Positions 8,504 to 15,654 of a stretch of 33,348 bases of DNA are shown one piece after another (position 1 is the stretch's first letter; each line of letters opens with the position of its first letter). Source of the DNA: Phycisphaerae bacterium (GTDB taxonomy: Bacteria; Planctomycetota; Phycisphaerae; UBA1845); the NCBI GenBank assembly GCA_029260215.1, contig JAJDDQ010000026.1, positions 1 through 33,348 on the forward strand, in the 5' to 3' direction. The position numbers and the translations under genes were made by a program. Under the pieces are notes generated by a model. That model was given only the letters and a program-made list of their open reading frames with translations, was not told the origin of the DNA and ran no database searches.

Positions 8504-8758
8504 ACGCTCCGAAGTTCAAGAAACCAACTACCTTATGATAGGCTTATCGGTTGGACTTATGCAGAATCTGCACCGCTCAAAGCCGTTTGAACGCCTCTGG
8601 GACGCGATTTCAGGACAACTCACAAGGCGGCCTTATGCGGTCGCAAGCCGGTTCCTGCCGCAGGAACGACGCTCGCGGCGGGTGTGAAATGATTGTTGGC
8701 GAAATTTACGGAATTTCCCCCACTTGACCTTTTTTTCACGCTTGCCCAGACTCCCGAG
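8504..8758. other. Divergent intergenic region with a hairpin
   Basis: This 255-bp gap lies between the divergent deacetylase and small lipoprotein genes. A perfect 7-bp stem with a 3-base loop (GTTCCTG/CAGGAAC) lies at 8651-8667. It has no T-tract, so it is not an intrinsic terminator. No promoter can be assigned with confidence. Confidence 0.35.
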
Positions 8759-9142
8759 ATGCTCGAATCGCGACTATTTCTCCAAGCCGCCGGGTTCACG
8801 CTCCTGTTCGCAGGCGGCGGGGGCTTGCTCGGGTGCGATTCGTCCCAATCAGAGCCGAGCTACACAGCCATCGAGGGCACGTTCGAGTCCATCGACCCAC
8901 GCAACGGATCGACCCAATTTCGCTTCCGCCAGGAGAAGACAGGCCAATACAAGAAAGTGGCTGGTTTCATCGGCCCGAAATGCGAGATTCTGATAAACGG
9001 CATGCTCGCACAGCGAAGCGACATTAAGGAAGGCGAGGACGCCTTTGTGGTGTGGCGAATCGAGCACGTAGGCAGCCGGCAAATCAATCAGGCACTGCGT
9101 ATCCGCATCCACCGAAATGATCGCGAATCCGAAACCGATTGA
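8759..9142 (+). CDS. Small lipoprotein, unknown function
   Basis: A 127-residue protein if read from the ATG at 8759; a TTG at 8693 would add 22 residues that spoil the signal peptide. Residues 1-25 form a lipoprotein signal ending LLGC, with Cys26 as the lipid-modified residue. The mature domain of about 100 residues ('YTAIEGTFESIDPRNGSTQFRF...KKVAGFIGPKCEILING') looks like a small beta-barrel or OB-like fold, but I recognise no family. It has no obvious operon partner. It is followed by a structured repeat and then the convergent pdxA. Confidence 0.65.
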   Translation: MLESRLFLQAAGFTLLFAGGGGLLGCDSSQSEPSYTAIEGTFESIDPRNGSTQFRFRQEKTGQYKKVAGFIGPKCEILINGMLAQRSDIKEGEDAFVVWRIEHVGSRQINQALRIRIHRNDRESETD

Positions 9143-9196
9143 ACGTACCGAGTGACGTTTTGGATTGGCGGCCTGTTGAGGGTGATGGGCCTTCGA

Positions 9197-9249
9197 TGTG
9201 GCACCGGTTTGCAACCGGTGGAGGCACGGGTTGAAAACCCGTGCCACAC
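9197..9249. repeat. Structured intergenic repeat, family A copy 1
   Basis: A 53-bp element with outer inverted repeat TGTGGCAC/GTGCCACA closing two perfect inner hairpins: CACCGGTT-TGC-AACCGGTG, and CACGGGTT-GAAA-AACCCGTG with a shared end base. A partial copy is at 11067-11092, and a more diverged relative lies inside the element at 31617-31763. It sits between the stop of the small lipoprotein gene and the stop of pdxA and could act as a bidirectional transcript end. Confidence 0.75.
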
Positions 9250-9279
9250 TGTTTCGATGAGCGGCCTTTCGGTGGGCTG

Positions 9280-10398
9280 CTAAGGTTCAATCTGGCCGGC
9301 GGCGGGTTTTGGAACGCGGCGAAACTCCCCCGGCGTTGAACGAACGCGCGGCAGGTCGAATGCGGGGCGACTCGACAACTCGCAGGCCAATCGAATGGCA
9401 GCCTTCATGCTCCCAGCGTCGGCTCGATTCTTTCCGGCGATGTCGTAGGCGGTTCCGTGGTCAACACTGACGCGCAGCACCGGCAGGCCGAGCGTCATGT
9501 TCACGGCTGTCTGAAACGACATGAGCTTGACCGGGATCAACCCCTGATCGTGGTACATGGCTACTATCCCGTCGTACCGCCTGCTCCGATCCGGGCAAAA
9601 CAGCGTGTCCGCGGGGAAAGGCCCCTCGACGTTGATGCCGATTTCACGGGCCATCAGAATGGCCGGCTCGATGATGCGTGCTTCCTCGTCGCCGAATTGT
9701 CCGCCCTCGCCCGCGTGCGGATTCAGACCGGCCACCGCGATACGCGGGTGTTCGATCCCCCAGCAGGCACGCAGCGCTTCGTCCATCAGATCGATGGGTT
9801 GAAATACGAGACCTATCGTAAACAGGTTTCGCAGGTCGAACAGTGCGATGTGCGTGCTGGCCAGCGCGACGCGCAACGTGTCGGTCACGAACATCATCGT
9901 GGATCGTTTGACGTTGAATTCGCGCGCGAACAGTTCGGTGTGTCCGGGACACTTGCAGCCGGCCATCTTCCAACCGGCTTTGTTGATCGGCCCGGTCACC
10001 ACGGCATCGATGCGACGCTGCTTGGCGGCTTCGATGGCATCGGTGACGAATTTCAGCGACGCCTCCCCGCACTCGGGCGTCGGCTGGCGAACCCCCGCAG
10101 GCACGCGGAATTCGTCGTAGTCCGCCAGCACAACGCCGCTGCGAATCTCGCCGACGTCCTCATGCGGTACGCGGAACCAGAACGGATCGATCTCCGCCAA
10201 CCCGGCAGCCACATCGCAGGCCTCTTCCATGCCATAGATGATGAATCGGCCCAGCGCGCGGATGGCAGGGTCGGCCAACGCTTTGACGACAACCTCCGCT
10301 CCGATCCCGGAAGGATCGCCCATCGTGATCGCGATGCATGGTTTTTCAGCGTGGCGGGGGCGAGGGTCGGAGGCGGATGGGTCGGCTGGGGGAATCAT
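9280..10398 (-). CDS. pdxA: 4-hydroxythreonine-4-phosphate dehydrogenase
   Basis: A 372-residue PdxA, which oxidises 4-phosphohydroxy-L-threonine with NAD(P)+ in the DXP-dependent pyridoxal phosphate pathway. Evidence is 'PCIAITMGDPSGIGAEV' near the N-terminus, 'VTGPINKAGW' and the three metal-binding His contexts: 'CPGHTELFARE', 'MYHDQGLIPVK' and 'VDHGTAYDIAG'. It is about 40 residues longer than E. coli PdxA because of short N- and C-terminal extensions. I chose the ATG at 10398 because it forms an ATGA overlap with the riboflavin synthase stop. The longer frame to 10677 runs antiparallel to nothing but overlaps ribE entirely and is not credible. Confidence 0.93.
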   Translation of the reverse strand: MIPPADPSASDPRPRHAEKPCIAITMGDPSGIGAEVVVKALADPAIRALGRFIIYGMEEACDVAAGLAEIDPFWFRVPHEDVGEIRSGVVLADYDEFRVPAGVRQPTPECGEASLKFVTDAIEAAKQRRIDAVVTGPINKAGWKMAGCKCPGHTELFAREFNVKRSTMMFVTDTLRVALASTHIALFDLRNLFTIGLVFQPIDLMDEALRACWGIEHPRIAVAGLNPHAGEGGQFGDEEARIIEPAILMAREIGINVEGPFPADTLFCPDRSRRYDGIVAMYHDQGLIPVKLMSFQTAVNMTLGLPVLRVSVDHGTAYDIAGKNRADAGSMKAAIRLACELSSRPAFDLPRVRSTPGEFRRVPKPAAGQIEP

Positions 10399-11036
10399 GC
10401 GAACCCGTGCGACTTGAGCGTTTCGCGCGTGAGGCCGACGGGGGACTTCTGCCGGGCGAGATAGTGAACGATTGTGCGTGCGAGAATGTCCGTTTCGATG
10501 TTGACCCGGCTGCCCGCTTCGAGATGGGCGAGCGTGGTCAATTCCAGCGTCGTGGGAATGAGGGCGACACTGAATCGCGATTCGTCCACTTCCGCAATGG
10601 TCAGCGAGACGCCGTCGATTGTGACCGATCCCTTCGGAACGATGCAATCGAGCAGGTGAGCCTGCGGTGAAAACCAATACATGTGATCGCCCGTGCCAAT
10701 TTCGCTTCGGACGAATTCAGCCGTGCCGTCTACGTGCCCCTGCACGAAGTGGCCGTCGAGCGAATCTCCGATGCGAAGCGAGCCTTCGAGATTGACGTGC
10801 GATCCTTTACGCAACCCACCGAGCGTGGTTTTCCGCAGCGTTTCCGCGACGACGTCGAACTCGATGAGCGGGCCGTCGGCGCTGGCTACGGTCAGGCAGA
10901 CGCCGTTGACCGCGACACTGTCACCTTCGCCAACGGCCGATGCGAGCTTGGGCGCGCCGATCGTCAGTCGCGCTCCGGCGGCGTTAGGCCGAAAGTTCGT
11001 TACGTTGCCTGAATGTCGAATGATTCCCGTGAACAT
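10395..11036 (-). CDS. ribE: Riboflavin synthase, alpha subunit
   Basis: A 213-residue protein beginning MFTGII, the signature start of riboflavin synthase. It contains two homologous lumazine-binding (barrel) halves of about 97 residues. Each has the recurring 'VNGVCLTV'/'IDGVSLTI' strand, and 'GHFVQGHVDGT' lies between them. It dismutates two 6,7-dimethyl-8-ribityllumazine molecules to riboflavin. The longer frame to 11126 is rejected because its first 30 residues are encoded by repeats. The stop overlaps the pdxA start (ATGA), so synthesis of the B2 and B6 enzymes is coupled. No FMN riboswitch is visible upstream, only repeat elements. The ribosome binding site is weak. Confidence 0.95.
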   Translation of the reverse strand: MFTGIIRHSGNVTNFRPNAAGARLTIGAPKLASAVGEGDSVAVNGVCLTVASADGPLIEFDVVAETLRKTTLGGLRKGSHVNLEGSLRIGDSLDGHFVQGHVDGTAEFVRSEIGTGDHMYWFSPQAHLLDCIVPKGSVTIDGVSLTIAEVDESRFSVALIPTTLELTTLAHLEAGSRVNIETDILARTIVHYLARQKSPVGLTRETLKSHGFA

Positions 11037-11066
11037 TTTCAAAACACCTTCGTGCGACCGTATATT

Positions 11067-11092
11067 CACCGGTTGAAAACCGGTGCCACACT
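11067..11092. repeat. Structured repeat, family A partial copy
   Basis: This is one arm of the family A element: hairpin CACCGGTT-GAAA-ACCGGTG followed by GTGCCACAC. It lies 31 bp upstream of the ribE start, so it falls in the 5' leader of the ribE-pdxA transcript if the promoter is further out. Confidence 0.65.
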
Positions 11093-11098
11093 CGTCTG

Positions 11099-11177
11099 GT
11101 GGCATGGCTGGGCCTAGCGCAGCCATGAGTACACTTTACGCGCAACATGCCCGCCTTCGAGGCGGGCATGCCACCCA
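11099..11177. repeat. Structured intergenic repeat, family B copy 2
   Basis: A 79-bp element with the same length and ends as the copy at 498-576: outer GTGGCATG/CATGCCACC and inner hairpins CATGGCTG/CAGCCATG and GCCCGCC-TTCGA-GGCGGGC. The second hairpin is intact here. It is separated by 6 bp from the family A arm and by 43 bp from the family E element. Confidence 0.75.
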
Positions 11178-11220
11178 TCGAAAAAAGCGTGTCAACGCGC
11201 TAGTGCTCCATTACACCTCA

Positions 11221-11334
11221 AATAATGGGTACAGACGAGCAGAGCCGCGACCGTAAGGGAGCGGTGGACCGAGATAATCGTCTATTACGCCTATTTTCAA
11301 CCGCGCTGTCGCGGTTCGAATTACCCATCATTTC
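11221..11334. repeat. 114-bp element with terminal inverted repeats, family E
   Basis: The ends AAATAATGGGTA and TACCCATCATTT are inverted repeats with one mismatch. Inside are 'GCCGCGACCGTAAGGGAGCGG', a string I recall as recurrent in planctomycete genomes, and a perfect hairpin ACCGCG-CTGT-CGCGGT at 11301-11316. It has no coding capacity. The form suggests a non-autonomous mobile element (MITE-like) or repeat. Only one copy is seen in the window. Confidence 0.55.
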
Positions 11335-11349
11335 ATGTGGCAGGCATCA

Positions 11350-11688
11350 CTAGCCGCCGTCGCCGCCTCCATCACCGCCATCACCACCATCGCCGCCACC
11401 ATCATCAACCGGGGGCGGTGCGACGGGTGTGCCGAGTCCGTCTTCAACGAGCGAATCGATCAAAGTCTGACTTTCGATCCCGATCGCGCGAAGCGCGTCG
11501 CTTTGCTGATCCGGCGTCAAACTGGGGTCCGTAAGGATGTCGTCGATATCCTCTACGAACACGAACTCCCCGTCCGCACCGATGGGCTGAGCCGGGAAGA
11601 TCGTCCGCTCGAAGCAAGCGGAGCACAAAACGGTCAACGCGACGCACGCGATACAACCGAACACTTTCTTTGAAACGCTCTTTTCCAT
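11350..11688 (-). CDS. Small exported protein with Gly/Asp-rich tail
   Basis: A 112-residue protein with AAGGA six bases before ATG. Residues 1-24 are a signal peptide ending LCSAC, which suggests a lipoprotein, although Cys rather than Leu is at position -3. The middle ('DGEFVFVEDIDDILTDPSLTPDQQSDALRAIGI') is acidic and probably helical. The last 20 residues are a low-complexity run of Gly and Asp ending (GGD)n-GG, encoded by a simple CCG/CCATC repeat on the opposite strand. The function is unknown. Such tails may bind calcium or be disordered linkers. The repeat DNA could vary in length between strains. Confidence 0.65.
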   Translation of the reverse strand: MEKSVSKKVFGCIACVALTVLCSACFERTIFPAQPIGADGEFVFVEDIDDILTDPSLTPDQQSDALRAIGIESQTLIDSLVEDGLGTPVAPPPVDDGGGDGGDGGDGGGDGG

Positions 11689-11879
11689 CTTGATTCCTTA
11701 CATCGGCCTACCGGCGGTTCCGGGTGAAGCACGAATTCTATATCCACCCCGGCGTCAAGCCAATGGAGCATGCCTGCCGTCTCAGGCGATTTCCCAAGAT
11801 ATTTTTTCATCGAAAAATCCGGCAACGGACACGAAATGCGACCCGAGCGACGTTCAGGCGGTTAGGGCTGTGAATATGA
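11689..11879. other. Intergenic gap with AT-rich stem
   Basis: This 191-bp gap lies between the FG-GAP gene and the small Gly/Asp-tailed gene, both on the minus strand. An AT-rich inverted repeat (ATTTTTTC-ATC-GAAAAAT) lies at 11801-11818. It is not a convincing terminator because the stem has almost no G+C. Nothing else is seen. Confidence 0.35.
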
Positions 11880-14237
11880 CTACCGCCCGCCGCGGTTGAA
11901 CTGTACGGAAACGCTGTTGTCCGCCGAGTTGGTCGTGACCAGGTCCATAGCGCCGTCGCGGTCGAGGTCTCCAGCCGCAATGGAGCTTGGGCTCCCGCCG
12001 ACGCCGTACTCCCGTCGGGAAAAAGAGGCTGAACCGTCGTTGATCATCAGGGTAATGTTACCGACGCCGCTGTTGGCGGTCACGATATCGATCAGGTCAT
12101 CGCCGTTGAAATCGCCCGCAGAGATACCGACCGGTTCCTCACCGACATCGAATGCCGTCTGCCCGTCAAACGTACCCTCGCCGAGGTTCAACAACACGGA
12201 AATCGTACGGCCCGATTCGCCCACCAATCCGAAATTCGCAACAGCCAAGTCCGGCAGCGCATCGCCGTCGAAATCGGCGGTGGTCACCGACGCGGGCGAT
12301 GCACCGACCTCGTACAACTGCACGTTCAGAAAACCGCGCCCGCTGTCGTTCAACAAGACGCCGACATCGTTGCTGAAGAAATTCGCCGTCGCGATGTCCG
12401 GAAGCGAGTCCCCGTCGAAATCGGCCACGGCAACCGAAAACGGTGCCTGGCCCGTGATGTAGGCCACGCGCGGCGCGAACGTACCGTCGCCGAATCCCGC
12501 CAGGATCGAAACAGTCTGCCCCGGCACGAGCAGTGTTCCCGAATCCGCGACGGCCAAGTCCAGCACATCATCGTCGTTGAAATCAGCGACCTCAATCGCC
12601 CAAGGCCCCATGCCCGTCGAATAGATTACGCCCGGCGCATAAGTGCCGTCGCCGGTGTTCAACAGAACGGAGAGATGCCCATTGAAGAAATTCGCGACGG
12701 CGATATCCACATCGTCATCGCCGTCAAAATCGCCGCTCGCCACAGCCGACACGCCGAGGCCGACCGTATAATCGACACCGCCGGGGAAGCCGGCTGCACC
12801 ATCGTTCAACAACACCGACACGCGCTGCACACTGAAATTGGTCACAGCCAAGTCAGGCTCGTCGTCGTCGTTCAACAACCCGATCTCAACCGACCAGGCT
12901 GAACTGCCGGCTGGGGAACTCCGGTCCGTCGCGAACGTCGCGTCGCCGTTATTCAGCAGGACCGAAACGCTGTTGCTGCCGACGTTGGCCGCGATCAACT
13001 CGGGGCGATTGTCGCCGTTGAAATCACCGCCGACAACCGACCGCGGCGTCATGCCCGCACTGTAGCGCTGCTCGGGCAACAGCGTACCATCGCCCGCATT
13101 GACCAGCATAGACAAATCCTGACTCACCACGTTTACCACGGCGATGTCCAACGCGCCGTCGTCGTTGAAATCGCGTACGTCAACCGACCAGGGTCCAACG
13201 CCCGCACCGTAGTCCGTCCGATCGCCGAACACGCCGCCACCGTCGTTGATCAAAATCGTAACGCCGCCCGGCAGGCCCAACTGACTGTCGCCCTGATTCG
13301 CGATCACCAGATCGAGCACACCGTCACCGTCGAAATCAACGGATTTCACCGTACGCGGGACAGCCCCGACCGCGTACGTCTCCGTCACGGTGAAACGACC
13401 CTGGCCGCCGTTGAACATGATCGCGACCGTGTTGTCCTGAAAATTTACAGCGGCTAGATCGTCGTCGCCGTCCCGGTCATAGTCCCCCACCGCCACCGAA
13501 AAAGCGCCATTGCCCGAACGGACATTTTTGGGGAAACGGAATCGGCCTTTGCCGTCGTTCAGGAGAATCGACACGCCGGAAAACTGCCCGACGTGTGCGA
13601 TGGCTAAGTCGACCGAACCGTCGCCGTTAAAGTCGCCGGTGTCGATCGACAGCGGCGTGCCGTTCGCGTGCGTCATCACATCGTCGGCGAACGTGCCGTC
13701 GCCGTTGTTCATGAGAATCGAAACCGAGAACCGAGGCGAGAATACATCGCCCTGATTGACGACGGCCAAATCCATGTCGCCGTCCGCGTCAAAATCTTCG
13801 GCGATGATGTATAAAGGCCTGTTGCCGACCGGGTAGCGATTCTCTTCGCCAAACGTGCCGTCGCCCAATCCGAACATAACCGTGACGTCGCTGTCCCCGA
13901 AGTTGGCCACCAATAGATCGAGCATGCCGTCGTTGTTCACATCAGCCGCCTCGGCATACCGAGGCTGGTCGCCGACCGTGAATTCCGGGTTGCCGAATAC
14001 GAGAGAATCACCCGCTTTCCCGGCAGACGCCGTCGTCGTCTGATCGCGTGACGGTGCAGCCTCGCGTACCGGTGGGACTTCCGGCACGGGCGTTCGATCC
14101 TGCGCCAGCGAAGCGCCAACCGTCACGTCCTTCCGGCCATCACGCGGCGACCGGTTCACAGTCTGTGCGGGCGAGGGGATCGTCGTCGCAAACAGCAAAG
14201 CGGCGAGTTGGATGGTCACGATCGAACTGCGTCTCAT
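11880..14237 (-). CDS. Secreted FG-GAP/VCBS repeat protein, 14 repeats
   Basis: A 785-residue protein. The ATG at 14237 has CAGGAGA eight bases upstream; upstream in-frame starts are poorer. The signal peptide is residues 1-24 ('LLFATTIPSPAQ'), then a Pro/Ser-rich linker to about residue 75. The rest is 14 tandem blades of about 50 residues. Each has a DxNxDG / DFDGDG-type calcium loop ('ADVNNDGMLDL', 'GDFNGDGSVDL', 'ADFDGDALPDL') followed by 'VANFG..' and 'VSVLLNNGDGTF' strands. Fourteen blades would make two seven-bladed beta-propellers of integrin alpha type. Some loops lack the full Asp set (for example 'GLLNDDDEPDL'). It is likely extracellular or surface-bound, with unknown partners. 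No C-terminal sorting domain is seen. Confidence 0.92.
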   Translation of the reverse strand: MRRSSIVTIQLAALLFATTIPSPAQTVNRSPRDGRKDVTVGASLAQDRTPVPEVPPVREAAPSRDQTTTASAGKAGDSLVFGNPEFTVGDQPRYAEAADVNNDGMLDLLVANFGDSDVTVMFGLGDGTFGEENRYPVGNRPLYIIAEDFDADGDMDLAVVNQGDVFSPRFSVSILMNNGDGTFADDVMTHANGTPLSIDTGDFNGDGSVDLAIAHVGQFSGVSILLNDGKGRFRFPKNVRSGNGAFSVAVGDYDRDGDDDLAAVNFQDNTVAIMFNGGQGRFTVTETYAVGAVPRTVKSVDFDGDGVLDLVIANQGDSQLGLPGGVTILINDGGGVFGDRTDYGAGVGPWSVDVRDFNDDGALDIAVVNVVSQDLSMLVNAGDGTLLPEQRYSAGMTPRSVVGGDFNGDNRPELIAANVGSNSVSVLLNNGDATFATDRSSPAGSSAWSVEIGLLNDDDEPDLAVTNFSVQRVSVLLNDGAAGFPGGVDYTVGLGVSAVASGDFDGDDDVDIAVANFFNGHLSVLLNTGDGTYAPGVIYSTGMGPWAIEVADFNDDDVLDLAVADSGTLLVPGQTVSILAGFGDGTFAPRVAYITGQAPFSVAVADFDGDSLPDIATANFFSNDVGVLLNDSGRGFLNVQLYEVGASPASVTTADFDGDALPDLAVANFGLVGESGRTISVLLNLGEGTFDGQTAFDVGEEPVGISAGDFNGDDLIDIVTANSGVGNITLMINDGSASFSRREYGVGGSPSSIAAGDLDRDGAMDLVTTNSADNSVSVQFNRGGR

Positions 14238-14626
14238 AAAACCGTCTCCTGGATTCACCGTCATTGTAGACGCCTTCTCCCCATCATCACCACACAAAAC
14301 ACCTCAATCCCCGCGAATCCGCCGATCCCCGCCAAGTTTCAGTGCAAACCATCCGCCTGCACCGCAATCACGACAACGCGGATGCAACCAGTGCTTTGTT
14401 AAGCCTGAAACGACGGACTGGGTGCTCCATCTCTTCAGAGGTGGGAAAGCAAGTTCCTTGGATTCGACTTCCCCAAGGCTAAAGCCGTGGGGCACCCAGC
14501 GCCCACGACATTTTGATTCACCGATTTGCCCGGCCCGCATACTCCCGATTAGATTGGGGTGTGGTTGAACCCAGTTCCGCAAGCATCGATGATCGCAGCG
14601 AAACCGATAACACAGGCCGAAATTCC
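14238..14626. other. Divergent intergenic region with family C repeat
   Basis: A 389-bp gap between the divergent FG-GAP and LOG-fusion genes. Positions 14391-14501 are the family C repeat described separately. Promoters for both flanking genes must lie here, but none is clear enough to mark. Confidence 0.5.
14391..14501 (+). repeat. Structured intergenic repeat, family C copy 1
   Basis: A 111-bp element with outer ends GGGTGC/GCACCC. Its inner hairpins are a CTCTTCAGAG-centred arm and GGCT-AA-AGCC extended to ACGGC/GCCGT. A second copy in the reverse orientation lies at 18349-18462. The similarity includes about 27 bp beyond the outer stem on one side (gtgctttgttaagcctgaaa), so the repeat unit is larger than the hairpins. 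Confidence 0.75.
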
Positions 14627-15610
14627 ATGACGCAAACCAGCAACGTCACGAAAGACAATCGACCAACCCAGGCCACGCGAACCGTCGCAATCTTCGGCGG
14701 CTACGGCGCATCTGAGGGCGAATCGGCCTACACCTACGCACGCGATATCGGCCGAGGCTTGGCGGAAGCGGGTATCGAATTGCTCAACGGCGGATACGAC
14801 GGAACGATGCGTGCGTCCAGCCAGGGGGCCAAGGACGCGGGCGGTACCACCATTGGCGTCACCTGTCCCGCCGACCTTTCCAGCGCCCGAGGCCCGATGA
14901 AACCCAACAAGTTCATCGACCTCGAATTACCGGCACCGGACATTCTCTCGCGCATCAACGCCATGATGCGCCTGTCGGGTGGCTACGTTTTTCTCGACGG
15001 CGGCACGGGTACACTTTCGGAGCTTGGCGTTATCTGGGAATTTGTGGCTAAGGGCTTCATTCCGCCGCGTCCGATCGTTCTGGCTGGTGCAACATGGGAC
15101 GATTTGCACACACGCCTCGGCGACTATCGCGCGGGCTGCACAAAGCACGTCCACCGCGCGGACACGCCGGAAAAGGTCGTAGCCATCCTCAGCGAACACA
15201 CCGTACGCGGCACGCGGGCGAGGTTCTCAACTCGATACGAAACGGGCACGCACGATCTGACGACCACCGTGGACAGCCTCAAGCAAATTATGCAACGGTT
15301 TGTCGAACAGCGTGACTGGCTTCCGTTTCACGACCCCAAGAATCTGTCAGCCTCCATCGCCATCGAAGCCGCCGAGCTGATGGAACACTTCCAATGGATC
15401 CGTTCGGAAGACCTCGTCAACGTGAGGACGGACCCGAAGAAGATGGAAGAAATCCGCGAAGAGATCGCGGACATATTGGCCTACACGCTGTCATTCGCCT
15501 CGACGATGGACATCGATCTTTCCAGGGCGCTGGCGGACAAAATGGTCAAAAATGCAGAAAAATACCCGATCGAAACATACAAAGGCCGATTTGAACTGCC
15601 CGCGGAGTAA
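14627..15610 (+). CDS. LOG-family / MazG-like (dCTPase-like) fusion enzyme
   Basis: A 327-residue two-domain protein. Residues about 20-205 are a Rossmann LOG/lysine-decarboxylase-like domain: 'TVAIFGGYGASEGE', 'LLNGGYDGTMRASSQGAK' and 'LDGGTGTLSELGVIWEF'. Asp124 replaces the usual Pro of PGGxGT, and Glu132 is the conserved catalytic Glu. Residues about 217-320 are an all-alpha NTP pyrophosphohydrolase resembling dCTPP1/RS21-C6: 'QRDWLPFHDPKNL', metal motif EAAE (247-250), EIAD (279-282) and 'KNAEKYPIETYKGRF'. LOG enzymes cleave nucleoside monophosphates to free base plus ribose 5-phosphate; MazG-type enzymes convert (d)NTP to (d)NMP plus PPi. The fusion could run both steps. Start at 14627 is chosen because earlier codons come from the repeat; its SD is weak. 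Confidence 0.88.
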   Translation: MTQTSNVTKDNRPTQATRTVAIFGGYGASEGESAYTYARDIGRGLAEAGIELLNGGYDGTMRASSQGAKDAGGTTIGVTCPADLSSARGPMKPNKFIDLELPAPDILSRINAMMRLSGGYVFLDGGTGTLSELGVIWEFVAKGFIPPRPIVLAGATWDDLHTRLGDYRAGCTKHVHRADTPEKVVAILSEHTVRGTRARFSTRYETGTHDLTTTVDSLKQIMQRFVEQRDWLPFHDPKNLSASIAIEAAELMEHFQWIRSEDLVNVRTDPKKMEEIREEIADILAYTLSFASTMDIDLSRALADKMVKNAEKYPIETYKGRFELPAE

Positions 15611-15654
15611 CCCACGCGGCGACCAATATTTCGACTGTTGGTGCCACGGCAGGA

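Noticed and set aside
10399-10677. N-terminal extension of PdxA
   Set aside because: It lies wholly inside ribE in another frame and lacks PdxA similarity; the ATGA start at 10398 is standard.
11037-11126. 30-residue N-terminal extension of riboflavin synthase
   Set aside because: It is encoded by repeat DNA; the enzyme family begins MFTGII at 11036.
11301-11325. GGTTCGAATT resembles a tRNA T-arm
   Set aside because: There is no acceptor, D or anticodon arm at the right spacing; it belongs to the family E hairpin. No tRNA was found anywhere in the window.
14513-14626. 38-residue N-terminal extension of the LOG fusion
   Set aside because: It begins with TTG at the edge of a repeat and has no family similarity.
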